DNA of 62,000 bases, from contig CM043971.1 of assembly GCA_014529385.2 (NCBI GenBank), positions 60,158,709 through 60,220,708 on the forward strand, given 5' to 3'. Within the stretch, counting starts at the first letter, position 1, and each line of letters begins with the position of its first letter. The stretch comes from Adiantum capillus-veneris (taxonomy: Eukaryota; Streptophyta; Polypodiopsida; Polypodiales; Pteridaceae). Shown one piece after another: positions 44,746-57,305 of this stretch. Both the position numbers and the translations under genes were made by a program. The notes below the pieces were generated by a model. The model was given only the letters and a program-made list of their open reading frames with translations, ran no database searches and had not been told where the DNA came from.

Positions 44746-47700
44746 TGTAGGGACAGGGAAAGCACTTAAATGTATACCCCTGAAAATTTTCATGGGCAAC
44801 GCAATCCGTCTCAACGGTCTACTGTGGCACAATCGCCAGTTTTTTACCATTGGGCCCTTAGCGAAGCGAAAACGAAAAAATTGGATTGTGCCACCCTAAC
44901 CCAACGAGACGGGAGCAGATGGACATGAAACATTGCAAGGGCAGGGAAAGAACCTAAATCCCTACCCCTACAAATTTTCATGGGCATCCCAATCCGTCTC
45001 GGCAGTCTATGGTGGCACAATCGCCAGTTTTTTACCATTGGGCCCGTAGCGAAGCCAAAACGAAAAAATTTGCGACTGTGCCACCCTAGACCAATGAGAT
45101 GAGAGCGGATGGCCATGAAACTTTGTAGAGAGAGGGAAAACACTTAAATCCTTGCCCCTACAAAGTTTAATGGGCAACACAATCCATCTCAACGGTCTAC
45201 TGCGGCACAATCGTCAATTTTTTACCATTGGGCCCTTAGCGAAGCCAAAATAAAAAATTTGGTGGTTGTGCCACCCTAGACCGACGAGAAGGGAGCGCAT
45301 GGCCATGAAACATTGTAGGACCAAGAAAGCACCTAAATCTTGGTCCCTGCAATGTTTCATGGCCATCCCAATCCGTCTCAACAGGCTATGGTACCACAAT
45401 CGCCAGTTTTTTACCATTGGGTCCTTAGGGAAGCCAAAACAAAAAATTTGGCGAGTGTACCACCCTCGACCGACAAGACGGGAGCGCATAGCCATGAAAC
45501 TTTGTAGGGGTATGGAAAGCAACTAAATCCCCACTCTTGTAAAGTTTCATGGGCATTGCAATCTATCTCAATGGGCTACGATGGCACAATCGCCAATTTT
45601 TTACCACTAGGTCCTTAGCGAAGCCAGAACAAAAAAATTGGCGATTGTGCCACCCTAGACTAATGAAATGGGAGCGGATGGTCATGAAACATTACAGAGG
45701 CAAGAAAAAAACTTAAATCCCCACCCCTAAAAGTTTCATGGGCATCACAATCCGTCTCGACGGTCTACTGTGGCACAATCGCCAGTTTTTGAACATTGGG
45801 TCCTTAGCGAAGCCAAAAGAAAAAAATTGGCGATTGTGCCACCCTAGACCGACGAATCGGGAGCCAATGGCCATGAAAAATTGCAAGGGTGGGGAAAGCA
45901 CTTAAATCCCTGCCCCTGCAAAGTTTCATAGCCATCATAATCAGTCTCGATGGTCTATGGTGGCACAATCGCCAATTTTTTACCATTGGGCCCTTAGTGA
46001 AGCCAAAACAAAAAAATTGGTGATAGTGACACCCTAAACCAACAAGATGCAAGCGGATGGCCATGAAACCTTGCAAGGGCAGGTAAAGCACTCAAATCCC
46101 CACCCCTGCAAAGTTTCATGGGCAACACAATCCGTCTCGATGGTCTACTATGGCACAATCACCGATTTTTGACATTGGGCACTTACCGAAGCCAAAACGA
46201 AAAAATTGGCAATTGTGCCATCCTAAATCGACGAGACCGGAGTGGATGGGCATGAGACTTTGCACGGTAAGATAAGCACCTAAATACCCACCCCTACAAA
46301 GTTTCATGGGCAACGCAATCCATCTCGATGGGCTATAGTGGCACAATCGCCAGTTTTTTACCATTGGGCCCTTAGCAAAGCCAAAACCAAAAAATTGGCG
46401 ATTGTGCCACCTTAGACCGACGACACGGGAGCGGATGGACATTAAACTTTTTAGGGGTAGGTAAGCACTCAAATCCCCATCCCTGAAAAGTTTCATGGGC
46501 AACACAATCCATCTCGACGGTCTACTATGGCACAATCGCCAATTTCTGGACCCTTACCGAAGCAAAAACAAAAAAAATTGTGATTGTGCCACTGTAGACA
46601 GACGAGATAGGAGCGGATGGCCATGAAACTTTGTAGGGGTAAGAAAAGTACCTAAATTCCCACCCTTGCAAATTTTTATGGGCAATGCAATCCATCTCGA
46701 CGGTCTACAGTGGCACCATCGCGAGTTTTTTACCATTGGGTCCTTAGCGAAGCCAAACCAGAAAAATTGGCAATTGTTCCACCCTAAACCAATGAGACGA
46801 AAGTAGATGGCCATGATACATCACAAGGGCAAGGAAAGAACTTAAATCCCTACCTCTGCAAAGTTTCATGGGCATCGAAATCTGTCTCGACTGTCTACTA
46901 TGGCACCCTAAACCGATGAGACGAAAGTGGATAGCCATGATACATCACAAGGGCAAGGAAAGAACTTAAATCCCTACCCCTACAAAGTTTCATGGGCATC
47001 AAAATCTGTCTCAACTGTCTACTATGGCACAATCGTCAGTTTTTGAACATTGGGCCCTTAGCGAAGCCAAAACATGAAAAAATTGGCGATTGTGCCACCC
47101 TAGACCAATGAGATGGGAGTGGCTGGTCATGAAACGTTGCAAGGGTGGGGAAATCACCTAAATCCCTATCCCTGCAAAGTTTCATGGCCATCGTAATCAA
47201 TCTCGATGGTCTACGGTGGCACAATTGCCAGTTTTTACCATTGGGCCCTTAGCGAAGCCAAAACAAAAAAATTGGCAATTGTGCCACCTTAGACCGACGA
47301 GACGGGAGCGGATGGCCATGAAACATTGCAGGGGCAATTAAAGCACTCAAATCCCCGCCCTTGCAAAGTTTCATGGGCAACGCAATCCGTCTCGACGGTC
47401 TATTATGGCACAATCGCCAGTTTTTTACCATTGGGCCCTGAGCAAAGCCAAAACAAAAAAATTGACGATTATGCCACCCTAGACGAGACGGGAGTGGCTG
47501 GCCATGAAACTTTTCAAGGAAAAGTAAAGCACTCAATCCCTGCACCTGGAAAGTTTCATGGACAACGCAATCCATCCCGACAATCTACTATGGCCCAATC
47601 GCCAGGTTTTGACCATTGGGCACTTAGCAAAGCCAAAAAGAAAAAAAATGGCAATCCTGCCACCCTATACCAACGAGACAGGAGCAGATGGCCATGAAAC

Positions 47701-50428
47701 TTTGCAAGGGCAATAAAAGCACCTAAATCCCCACCCCTACAAAGTTTCATGGGCAACGCAATCCGTCTCGATGGGCTACAGTGGCACAATTGCCATTTTT
47801 TTACCATTGGGTCCTTAGCAAAGGCAAAACAAAAAAATTGGCGATTGTGCCACCCTAAACTGATGAAACAGGAGCGAATGGCCATGAAACATTGCAAGGG
47901 TAGGGGAAAGCACCTAGATCCCCATCCCTCCAAAGTTTCATAGCCATTGTAATCCGTCTCATCGGTGTAGGGTGGCACAATCTCCAGTTTTTTACCATTG
48001 GGCCCTTAGAGAAGCCAAAACAAAAAAATGGCATTGTGCCACCTTAGACAGACGAGACAGTAGCGGATGACCATGAAAATTTGTAGGGGTAGATAAAAGC
48101 ACTTAAATCCCCACCCCTACAAAGTTTTATGGGCAAAACAATCCGTCTCAACCGTCTACTATGGCACAATCGCCAGTTTTTTACCATTAGGCACTTAGCC
48201 AAGCCAAAACAAAAAAATTGACGATTGTGCCACCCTAAACCGACGAGACGGGAGTGGATGGCCATGAAACTTTGAAGGGGTAGCAAAAGCACCTAAATCC
48301 CCACCTCTGCAAACTTTCAAGGGCAACGCAATCCGTCTCAACGGGCTACGGTGGCACAATCCCCAGTTTTTGACCATTAGCGAAGCCAAAACAAAAAAAA
48401 TTGGTGATTGTGCCACCCTTGACCGACGAGACGAGAGCAGATGGCCATGAAACATTGCAAGGGTGGGTAACACACCTAAATACCTGGCCCTAAAAAGTAT
48501 CATGGAGATCGTAATCCGTCTCAATAGTCTACGATGGCACAATTACCAGTTTTTTGCCATTGGGCCCTTAGCGAAGCCAAAACAAAAAAATTGGCGATTG
48601 TGCCACCCTAGACCAACAAGACGAGAGCGGATGGCCATGAAAATTTGCAAGAGTAGATAAAGCACTTATATCCTTACCCCTGCAAAGTATCATGGACAAC
48701 ACAATCCGTCTCGATGGTCTACTATGCCACAATCGCCAGTTTTTGACCATTGGGCACTTAACGAAGCCAAAACAAAAAAAATGGCGATTCTGCCACCCTA
48801 GACCAATGAGACAGGAGCAGATGGCCATGAAACTTTGCAGGGGTAGGGAAAGCACCTAAGTCCCCATCTTTGCAAAGTTTCATGGGAATCCCAATCCGCC
48901 TCGACGGTCTACGGTGACACAATCGCCAGTTTATGACCATTGGACCCTTAGCCATTAGACTCTTCGCGAAGCCAAAACAAAAAAATTGGCGATTGTGCCA
49001 CCCTAGACCGACAACACGGGAGCACATGAAACATTGCACGGGCAAGGAAAGCACTTAAATCCCTACCCTTGCAAAGATTCATGGGCATCACAATCCGTCT
49101 CAACGGTCTACTGTGGCACAATCACCAGTTTTTTACCATTGAGCCCTTAGCGAAGCCAAAACGAAAAACTTGGCGATTGTGCCACCCTAGACCGACGAGA
49201 TGGGAGCGGATGACCATAAAACATTGCAAGGGGAGGAAAGCACCTAAATCTAAGCCCTTGCAAAGTTTCATGGCCATTGCAATCCGTCTTGGCGGGCTAC
49301 GGTGGCACAATCACCAGTTTTTTACCATTGGGCCCTTAGCGAAGCCAAAACAAAAAAATTGGTGATTGTGCCACCCTAGACCGACGAGACAGGAGCGGAT
49401 TGCTATGAAACATTGCAAGGGAAAGTAAAACACTTAAATTCTTGTCCCTGTAAAGTTTCATGGGCAACGCAATCCGTCTCAACCGGCTACGGTGGCACAA
49501 TCGCCCGTTTTTGACCATTGGGTCCTTAGCAAAGCCAAAACAAAAAAATTGGCGATTGTGCCAGCCTAAACCAATGAGATGGGAGCGGATGGCCATGAAA
49601 CATTGCAAGGGCAGGGAAAGCACCTAAATACCTACCCATGCAAAGTTTCATGGCCATCGGAATCTGTCTCAACAGTCTACGGTGGCACAATCGCCAGTTT
49701 TTTACCATTGGGCCCTTAGCGAAGCCAAAACAAAAAAATTGGCGATTGTGCCACTCTAGACCAACAAGAAAGGAGCGGATAGCCATGAAAATTTGAAAGG
49801 GTAGGTAAAGCACTCAAATCCCCACCCGTGCAAAGTATCATGGGCAACGCAATCCGTCTCGACGGTCTACGATGGCACAATCGTCAGTTTTTTAATATTG
49901 GACACTTAGCGAAGCCAAAACAAAAAAATTGGCGATTGTGCCACCCTAGACCGACGAGACGGGAGCCGATGTCCATGAAACTTTGTAGGGGAAGGGAAAG
50001 AACTTAAATCCCCTCCCGTGCAAAGTTTCATGGGCAACGCAATCCGTCTCGATGGTCTACTGTGGCACAATCAATTTTTTTTACCATTGGGTCCTAAGCA
50101 AGGCCAAAACAAAAAACTTGGCGATTGTGCCACCCTAGAAGTGAGACGGGATTGGATGGCCATGAAACATTGCAGGGGTAGAGAAAGCACCGAAAACCCT
50201 ATCCGTGCAAAGTTTCACGGCCATCGCAATCCGTCACGACGGGCTACGGTGGCACAATCGCCATTTTTTTACCATTGGGCCCTTAGCGAAGCCAAAACAA
50301 AAAAATTGGCGATTGTGCCACCCTAGACCAACAAGATGAGAGCGGATGGCCATGAAACATTGCAGGGGTAGGGAAAGCACCTAAATCCTCATCCTTGCAA
50401 AGTTTCATGGGCATCACAATCCGTCTCG
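44746..50428 (+). repeat. Satellite 2: about 189-bp units, about 30 copies, each with two hairpins
   Basis: Landmark CATGGGCAACGCAATCCGTC or near variants recurs every 188-190 bp (for example 49839, 50029, 50218). Hairpin 1: GTGGCACAATCGCCA at 49682-49696 pairs with 49740-49754 (15 bp perfect, 43-nt loop); the arms extend with mismatches through GTCTC.ACGGTCTA and TAGACCGACGAGAC. Hairpin 2: ATGAAACTTTGCA (48827-48839) pairs with TGCAAAGTTTCAT (48871-48883). Together the arms cover most of the unit. One short unit lies near 46890. Open frames on both strands across the array are a by-product of repetition. Confidence 0.93.
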
Positions 50429-51280
50429 TGGAAACCCTCTCTTACGGCCTTCCCCCAACAAGGGGGGTTTCTCCGTTTGGAAGCCCGTGGGTCATGGTTC
50501 TTGGGGGGTTTGTTGGCCCGCACCCGATTGTGTATAACTATAACATAGTGGTGCTCGGTTGAGATGGGAACGGGGCAGACCGCAGCGTGAAGGACGGCTG
50601 AGGTGAGGTGACGAGTTTCCCACACCCCTCTTGTGACATTGGTATGCCCCCCCCCCGGGGGCGAGTGCCAAGGCTACCTTCCACCATTGGGCTTGGCTAC
50701 TTTTGGGCCGTTTTTAAGTCTATCAGGGCTCAAGGTGCTCGGGGTGGCCGACAAGGCTTGATAGGCGACGAGTGATTGGAATTGGAGCTGATCTCTTTAG
50801 ATAGCTGATTCCAATGTTAGAATTTACAGCTGGAAGTCGTCAGTTCGGTCAGTGAAATTGGAATGGAATATGGAAACTAAACTGGAATAGTTAACTGAAC
50901 TAAAATACTCTACTGGGACTAGAAACATACTAAATGACTGGAAAAGTGTTTCAGGTTCAGATTCAGAGTTTATGAAGAACGAGTACAAGGTATAGGAGAC
51001 TCAAGCCCAATTGACTACCGTAGTAATGATTACAGAGTAGAATTACAAGTGAAGAGATTGTAACTCAAGGACAGCTTCAGAGACTAAAACCAAGAGACTA
51101 GGAGTAAGAAGTCAAAAGTACAAGCAGCCCAAAGTACAATCAGCCCAATTACAATGTAATGGGTCCTATTTATAGCATCTTGAGGTTACTGTGGTAACCG
51201 CCGTGGTAATTACTAATTGATCCACTATTCAGCTTGCAGGAGACATTTCCCGCTTGTTGAGACTATCTTCGTCGTCTACA
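50429..51280 (-). repeat. G2 3' LTR
   Basis: 852 bp between the last satellite unit and the polypurine tract. On the minus strand it starts TGTAGACGACG and ends GGGTTTCCA. A TATA-type CTATAAATAGG is at about 51167-51177 (minus strand). The left edge is inferred from the end of the satellite and a terminal CA; without the partner LTR it is not proven. Confidence 0.6.
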
Positions 51281-51297
51281 TCCTTCCCTCCTTTCTT
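51281..51297 (-). other. G2 polypurine tract
   Basis: Minus strand AAGAAAGGAGGGAAGGA, directly before TGTAGACG. Confidence 0.75.
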
Positions 51298-51621
51298 AAA
51301 TTTTGCAAAGACTCCAAAATTTCTGGAAAAAAATCCACCGTCTCATTCTTCTGAGATGTTGAGGAACCTCTATGCCTGCTTGCTGGGTTGGCCGATGTTC
51401 CTCATGAGTTGGCCTATGTTCCTCATGATAGTACTCTTTTGAAGTTGCTAACTCTCTTGGTATTGCTAGCTTTATACCATACTTCATGCTTGTTGAGTCT
51501 TGACACCCCTATAATTGTAATTCCAAGGGTGTCCAGCCAAAGAAATTTCAGCACCTTACTGGGAAAATCCACCGTTTGATTCTGAAATTAGCTTGAAACA
51601 CCATCGGATTCTGAGATGGAA

Positions 51622-54600
51622 CTACCTAGTATCCTTCCACTGAACCCGCTTCCTCTTGCCCTTTGGTTGTGTTGGTGTTTCAAAAGTCCCAGCGCCAGCA
51701 TTGTCCTTCTGGATAAGTTTGTAAATGGCCTCCTGCTCAAGCTGATCCCGCCTTTCTGTGGTCATTTCCACTTCATAAGGCGTGAGAGGATGATAGGTTT
51801 TGGTGTCGAGATCATAGAGTGTGCGTTTGCCTTTTGTTAGACAAGTTCTGGCCAATTTATGACAATGCGAAGCTTTATGGACCCATCCTTCTGGAAGAGG
51901 CTGATTTGTTTTAATCCTAGCTTCAAAGAGAATCTCAACTATCTCTCTATATTGTGGTCCCAGGCTTGGTTTAGCCGTAACATCCTTTTCAGGGTTTTTA
52001 GAGGACTCCACAGTAAATTGAAACAGTTGGTTTGTGATCTTGGTGAGACCTCTAAGATGGATTTTCCATTGTCCCATACACAGCTTAACCCTCTGTATCT
52101 CCTCCTTTAGTTCCCCACAATCATTTAATTGAAGAGCATCATTGAGCAATGTTTGCTAGGTTTTCCATTCTACAGTGGATCGCTCATACCAATCCTGAAG
52201 ATCATCAGTAATATTATAGTATGTGAGCCGATCTACTGGTTCTAGATGTTGAAGATACAGTGCTGGGAAAAACCTAGCCAGCTCAGCTTCTCGAGCTGGT
52301 AAAGCATACAGGAGGAATGAGGAATCGGGTACAAACTCCAAAAATGTGAGGACAGTCTGGTTCTCCTGCTGCATCATCTTTCTAGTTACTCTCACCAACT
52401 GAAACAATCTTCAGAGATCAGTTGCTTATTCTCCTACTGTCATTTGAGTTGAAGGCCCCTTACTGATGGTAGCCTGGTCTTCAATAATAGCTTGTACCCT
52501 CTGATCCAGAACTCTCCTGGCAATTTTGCATTTGCAGTAAAACTTCTTTCAATTGACCTATGACGTCTTTCATACATTTATAGGTTGGCCTACTCCCCAG
52601 CAGGAGCTCTAATTTGATGGCTAGGGAATTACAGGCTGCAGTAGACTGCCACTATCAGTGTGGATTAGCTAGTTTGGCATCAGAGGTTAGTACCCATTCA
52701 TGTACTCTCTCTAGCAGTCGCATTCTGCTAGGATGCTTAGGCAGTTGGCACACCTCTTGGTCATGGAAAGCAGCTGATTTCCAATGTTGAACCATTTCTC
52801 TGGCGCCGATACATAGTCGCTGAAATTGTTCAAGATCAGATAGAAGAACATCATCCTCCAAATACATCCTAGTTATAGGAGCTTGGTGATGTCTTAGTCT
52901 CTTGTTCAGTGTGATGAGCTGTAACGAATGTTGCTCATCACCTTCCAGAACCTCACTCATAGCTTTACCTTTCCCCTTCTCATCCGAACTGTGTTGTGAC
53001 TGGTGTAGTGGTGAGTTCCCAGTGTTGTTGGGTTGTTGATCTCTAGCCTGCTAATCACCCGACTGCTGACCCCTATACTGGTATGGTTGGTCTGTATTGG
53101 GCTGATTTCCCCCTGTGGCCCCTGCTCTACCAGCACCAAATCTTGAAGGTGGAGATGGAGGAGAGTCATCATCATCATGCCTTTCTACTGGTTCATCCTC
53201 CTTCTCTTCCTCTTTTGCTGCTTTATCATCATCCTCATCGAGGTTGTTCTGTTGTTCAATATAGTCCAGGATAGCTTGATTTGCCAAAGCACTGTTGTAT
53301 TCAGAAAGTTTATCCTGCAAATCACTCTGCATTGTTTCCATGAGTGCCCTTAGATTATCTATATTGAAATAGCATTCCCCTCTGGATTCAGTATCTCGGC
53401 CAAATTATTATAGACATATCTTTCAGTTAAAGTGGCTTTCAATGCAGCGTGGCTGGACAACAATGAGTTGAAATCAACTCTCTTTATTCGCAGCATGGTT
53501 TCAAATCTATCAGCAGCTCTTTCAGCCTCTGCCTTTTCTTCTCTAAGCATCCTCATCTCAGACTCCATCTTTGACAATTTATTCTCTAAACTCTGAATGG
53601 TCCTAGCTGATTGATTTTCAAGGATATTGTGCCGCAATGACTGTGCTCCTCTATCTTGCTCCAACTTCTCAACTTGCTGCTCAGTCTCCCTCAGTTCATC
53701 CTTTAACTTGGTCAATTCATCATTATACACTAAGGCATCCAACATTTGTCCTATAGAATTCACAATAGTGTTCCAGGATAACTAAATAAGTACTAAACAG
53801 CCATCATTCACCTTTGTTGGGTCACAAGCAACTGGCTCATAAACTGTGACAGGAGCCATATATGGTAGTGTAGCATAATCAGATTTGTGCAGGAGTAGGT
53901 GTCCTTTGAGAGGATGAGTTTGCAGTTGTTGTAATCGGTCCTTCTTGGTTAAATGCAAAGCCGCTTCACTATAAGGGATGGAAACTTTATCGAGTGGACT
54001 CAAAGGTGCTGATTCTTTTCCCTTATTGTCTGACCCACTGGTTGCTCAACACTGGTCCTGTCTGACTGGTCTTTTCCTGCACTGGTGGTCGTTGAAATTT
54101 GCCTTGCTGGCTGGCTGATTCCACAAGTGGTCTGGACCAAAGGCTGTTCAGACTGTTCAGTTGAAGTTTGGTCTGCTGGAGTCTTTTCAACAGACACTGT
54201 TTTGACCTGACTTTCCAGCTGCTTAAGGAAAGCGCTGCTTTTGGTCAATGTAGTTTTTTATGTTTTAGAAGTTCTAGCTTCCTCTTGCGTGGCTTTCCTC
54301 TTTGGTCCAGTGAGAGCTAATTGGTTATCTGGGGCTTGTTCATCTGATGATAAATCCACATTGTTAGTTACTGGAAAGGGCTTCTGGCTCCAAGCCATCC
54401 TTACCTGGTCATGAGCGTCCGGAGAAGTTGCCTAGTAAAGGAGCTGCCAAACATACCAAGCTTTGAAAACAATTTGGGACTTCAACTTAGCAGTCTGTTG
54501 AAGCATAATGTGACAAAATCTGACATAGATTTATTGGAACTGTGGCATCCAATCTTTTTGCCAGTAACATAGCAAACAGTTTTTCTGACACATAAGTTGT

Positions 54601-55512
54601 ATTTTTTTTTAGACTCACAGCTTCGGCTACAAAGCGGTAAGTAGCGAGAATGTCCAGACCCGCTACTAGAACCCCTTGCGCACTAGCTTTGTGTTTCTTC
54701 TTGGCAGCATCATCTTCTTTCAGAGCTGCACTGATATGTTCTACTATTGCTACAGATGGCTTTGGCTCATTTGGCATCTTGAATGAAAAAGAAATATTTT
54801 TAGGTGTTGCCGACACTTTCCTACCATAGACCATAGCACTTCCTTCATCCACATTGAAGGAATCAAGAACTTGTCTACTGATAATTGTGTCAAACTCAAT
54901 TCTTGTGGCTTGCACAACCACATGCAAATCCCACAGTCAGAGTAATACCTTGGCATGCTTAGTAAACACATACCGATGTATTTTACTATGAGGGATCAGT
55001 GGAAGAGAAGCTTTTGTAGTAGGAATAAGTGCTTGGGTTTCCTCTATAGTTTCATGCATCCTTTCCGACATTTTCTTCCTACCCATACACCATGAAGATG
55101 ATGAATCAGTAGAGGAACAAGAAGAGGACTTACTTGAATCTTCAAACACGTATCCTGGTGTGGCTGGTAAAGATAGATAGCAATCAGCAATTTCCTCAGA
55201 GGAAGAAGTTTGTGTTTGTAGTGATGAAACTTCAGAGCTTGGCGATGGCGAATGGATAACAGTAGGCAGACATCGCGCATGAGATTTACGAGGAAAAATA
55301 CCTAGTCGCCTTATTGTTATACACGTTCTCACCATAAAAGCTCCACTACTTACCGTTCCTAAAGTTCTGTGCACCTCAAATGATGTGGCACACATGCATT
55401 GGCTAATACTCTCCATCTTCTCTGAAATGATTATTAATGATAGTCCAACTGACCCTTTTCCCCGTAAAAGCTGATATTGGTTTTGACACTTTACTGATTC
55501 TCGTACTGCCAT
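51622..55512 (-). pseudogene. G2 third ORF: long coiled-coil protein
   Basis: Read on the minus strand in pieces with stops and frameshifts. N-terminal piece MAVRESVKCQNQYQLL (55512-54937) with a Ser-rich stretch; a domain at 54927-54487 (ATPKNISFSFKMPNE, then ATYRFVAEAVSLKKNTTYV); coiled coil at 53763-53359 (ELTKLKDELRETEQQVEKLE); an acidic patch EDDDKAAKEEEKEDEP (about 53240); further helical parts to 51622, ending in a basic KGKRKRVQWKD. The layout follows the G1 ORF: N-terminal domain, hinge, coiled coil, C-terminal domain. No transmembrane segment was seen. Position between integrase and LTR is clear; role unknown. Confidence 0.6.
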
Positions 55513-55599
55513 GGTTTTGTCGTACTGAGACTTTTTTGACCTTTTGACTGGCTCTGGAACTGGCTATACATGAAAAAGGCTTAAAATAGCTGATTCTGG

Positions 55600-56900
55600 A
55601 ATTTCCTGATCTTCAGTTCTCAGACTACCAGTACCCGTATCCCTGGAAGTCTCTCTGTCTTCTGAATAATAGAGCTTGATTTTGGCCCCATTATATACCC
55701 CTGGAAACAATAATCCAGATAAATCTTCAATATTACTGTGCCATTGGAGAACACCCAATCAACTTCATATAGATCTGCCCAAGCTATCTTTAAGTTCGAT
55801 TTTTTAGGGCCTACTTTTGATTGATATAACAGAACCAAATCTCCTTTCTGAAACTCCCTGACTTTGATCGTCTGTTATGTCAGTGTTTCCTTCTTTGCTG
55901 AACAATTTCCTACCCCAGCATAGCCCTCTGCCTTAACTCATCCAACTGTGTTAACTCCTCCAGTCTCTGTTTCATATTGTGATTAAAATCTAATCCATAC
56001 TCAACTGCCATTCTAAGACTGGATATGACAAATTCCATAGGCACAACAACTTTAGTGCCATACACCATTCTAAATGGTGTCAATCCCGTCGTGACCTTAT
56101 AAGCTGTCCGATATGCCTAGAGAGGAGTTTGAAGTTTCAAATCCCACTGGTGTGGCTCTTTCTGCACAATCTTAGTGAGAATAGTATTGACAGTCTTGTT
56201 ACTGCTTTTGGCTTGCCCATTGCATCTAGGATAATATGGTGTTGATTTGTGATGCTTGACTGAAAGAATATCCATGAGAATGTCCATAGTGTCATTGATA
56301 AAATGCGTACCCTAGTCTGACACAATCTCCATAGGACATTCGTATCGACGAACAATATTTTCAAATAGAATCATAACAGTGAATTTTGTCGTGTTGTCGG
56401 GAAGAGCCTTAGCTTCTACCCATTTGGTCACATAACAAGTGTCCATCAATATATACTTATTCTTCCTTGGAGTAATTTTCTTGAAGGGACCCATAAAATC
56501 TAGACCCCATTTCATAAAAACACCCAGTGGGGTTGAACCGGTGTGAGAGGTCTGCTGCCGTGGGTCTGCCCATTCTTTGGCATATATCACAAGTTTTACA
56601 AAAGCTTCTGACATCAGATATTAAAGTTTGCCACCACAAGCCAGCCTGCAGAATCTTTTTGGAAGTGATATTAGTAGAAAAATGTCCCCTAGAATCCCCA
56701 TTATGTGCCTCTAGAATAACTTGCATTTGTCCCTCCATAGGCACACATCTACGAAGAACCCCATCGACTCCCAATCTGTAAAGTGATCCGCCAATGATGG
56801 TGAACTTCAGACTCTTAATAATTAGAGCCTTCTTCTGATTCTGAGTCCAGTTATCTGGGAATTCTCCCTTAGAAAGAAACTGATACACCTCATACAATTT
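55600..56900 (-). pseudogene. G2 integrase
   Basis: Minus strand. Zinc domain: LEAHNGDSRGHFS and FCKTCDICQRMGRP. Core: KWGLDFMGPFKKITP (first Asp), YVTKWVEAKALPD, PMEIVSD (second Asp), and NGQAKSSNKT where the catalytic Glu is normally found (GQAE): here Lys. C-terminal end: YRTAYKVTTGLTPFRMVYG, then the KVGPKKSNLKIAW part. At least two stops (one directly after IVSD, one near 56118) and a frame change near 56560 break it. Not functional. Confidence 0.88.
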
Positions 56901-56909
56901 TGAATCAGT

Positions 56910-57064
56910 TGATTAGTTCTGCATCCACTGGCTCGTCTCTTAAAGACACCTCAGAGTAGCCATCCATACTCTTGGACAAGAAATCAACACCACAATGGTT
57001 TTTCCCGGGCTTATGGAAAATACGAAATTCAAATTCCATCAAGAACATCATCCAGCGTATCAAT
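56910..57064 (-). pseudogene. G2 RNase H, C-terminal end
   Basis: Minus strand reads LIRWMMFLMEFEFRIFHKPGK, NHCGVDFLSKSMDGY, which matches the end of gypsy RNase H (the usual form is KPGxxHxxADxLSR). Cut at 57064 by copia-2. Confidence 0.8.
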
Positions 57065-57291
57065 TGTTACCATATACATGTGGTAGTGATGTGTGTGAAC
57101 ACACTAGGACCGCCGGGGCATTTTTTCCCTCTTTAGGAGGTTTTTTCCCCCGTGCATTGTATATACGCCCATCACTCTAGGGCTAACTATCTTTCCATTG
57201 CACACTAAGTAACACACTCTCTATCGTGTGCCTTGAGCTTCCTTCGTCTTCTCCAAGCTGTGTGTGTTTCTCTGCAACCCTAATTCCAACA
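57065..57291 (+). repeat. Copia-2 5' LTR
   Basis: 227 bp, TGTTACCATATACATG to TTCCAACA, with the TATA-like GTATATAC near 57159. Confidence 0.95.
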
Positions 57292-57293
57292 AT

Positions 57294-57305
57294 TGGTATC
57301 AGAGC
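57294..57305 (+). other. Copia-2 primer binding site
   Basis: TGGTATCAGAGC, exact initiator tRNA-Met type, two bases after the LTR. Confidence 0.95.

Larger units (their letters stand above)
50429..57064 (-). mobile_element. G2: second Ty3/gypsy element, 5' part missing
   Basis: On the minus strand from right to left: end of RNase H, integrase, a long ORF with coiled coil, polypurine tract, LTR. It is interrupted at 57064 by copia-2, so the rest of pol, gag and the 5' LTR lie beyond the window if they exist. Integrase and ORF sequences differ clearly from G1, so it is another family. The left end abuts satellite 2, suggesting insertion in or next to the array. Confidence 0.8.

Noticed and set aside
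44334-50326. Many 60-140-codon ORFs on both strands in the satellite, with repeated peptide words such as FMAIRS and HNRQFF
   Set aside because: They repeat with the 189-bp unit, shift frame from unit to unit and have no start or context signals. Open frames are a side effect of the repeat composition.
44746-50428. CRISPR-like array
   Set aside because: Units are about 189 bp with no alternation of short identical repeats and unique spacers, and the DNA is of plant type.
50429-50700. GC-rich stretch that looked like an rRNA fragment
   Set aside because: No recognisable 5S, 5.8S, 18S or 26S motif; it fits the end of the G2 LTR better.
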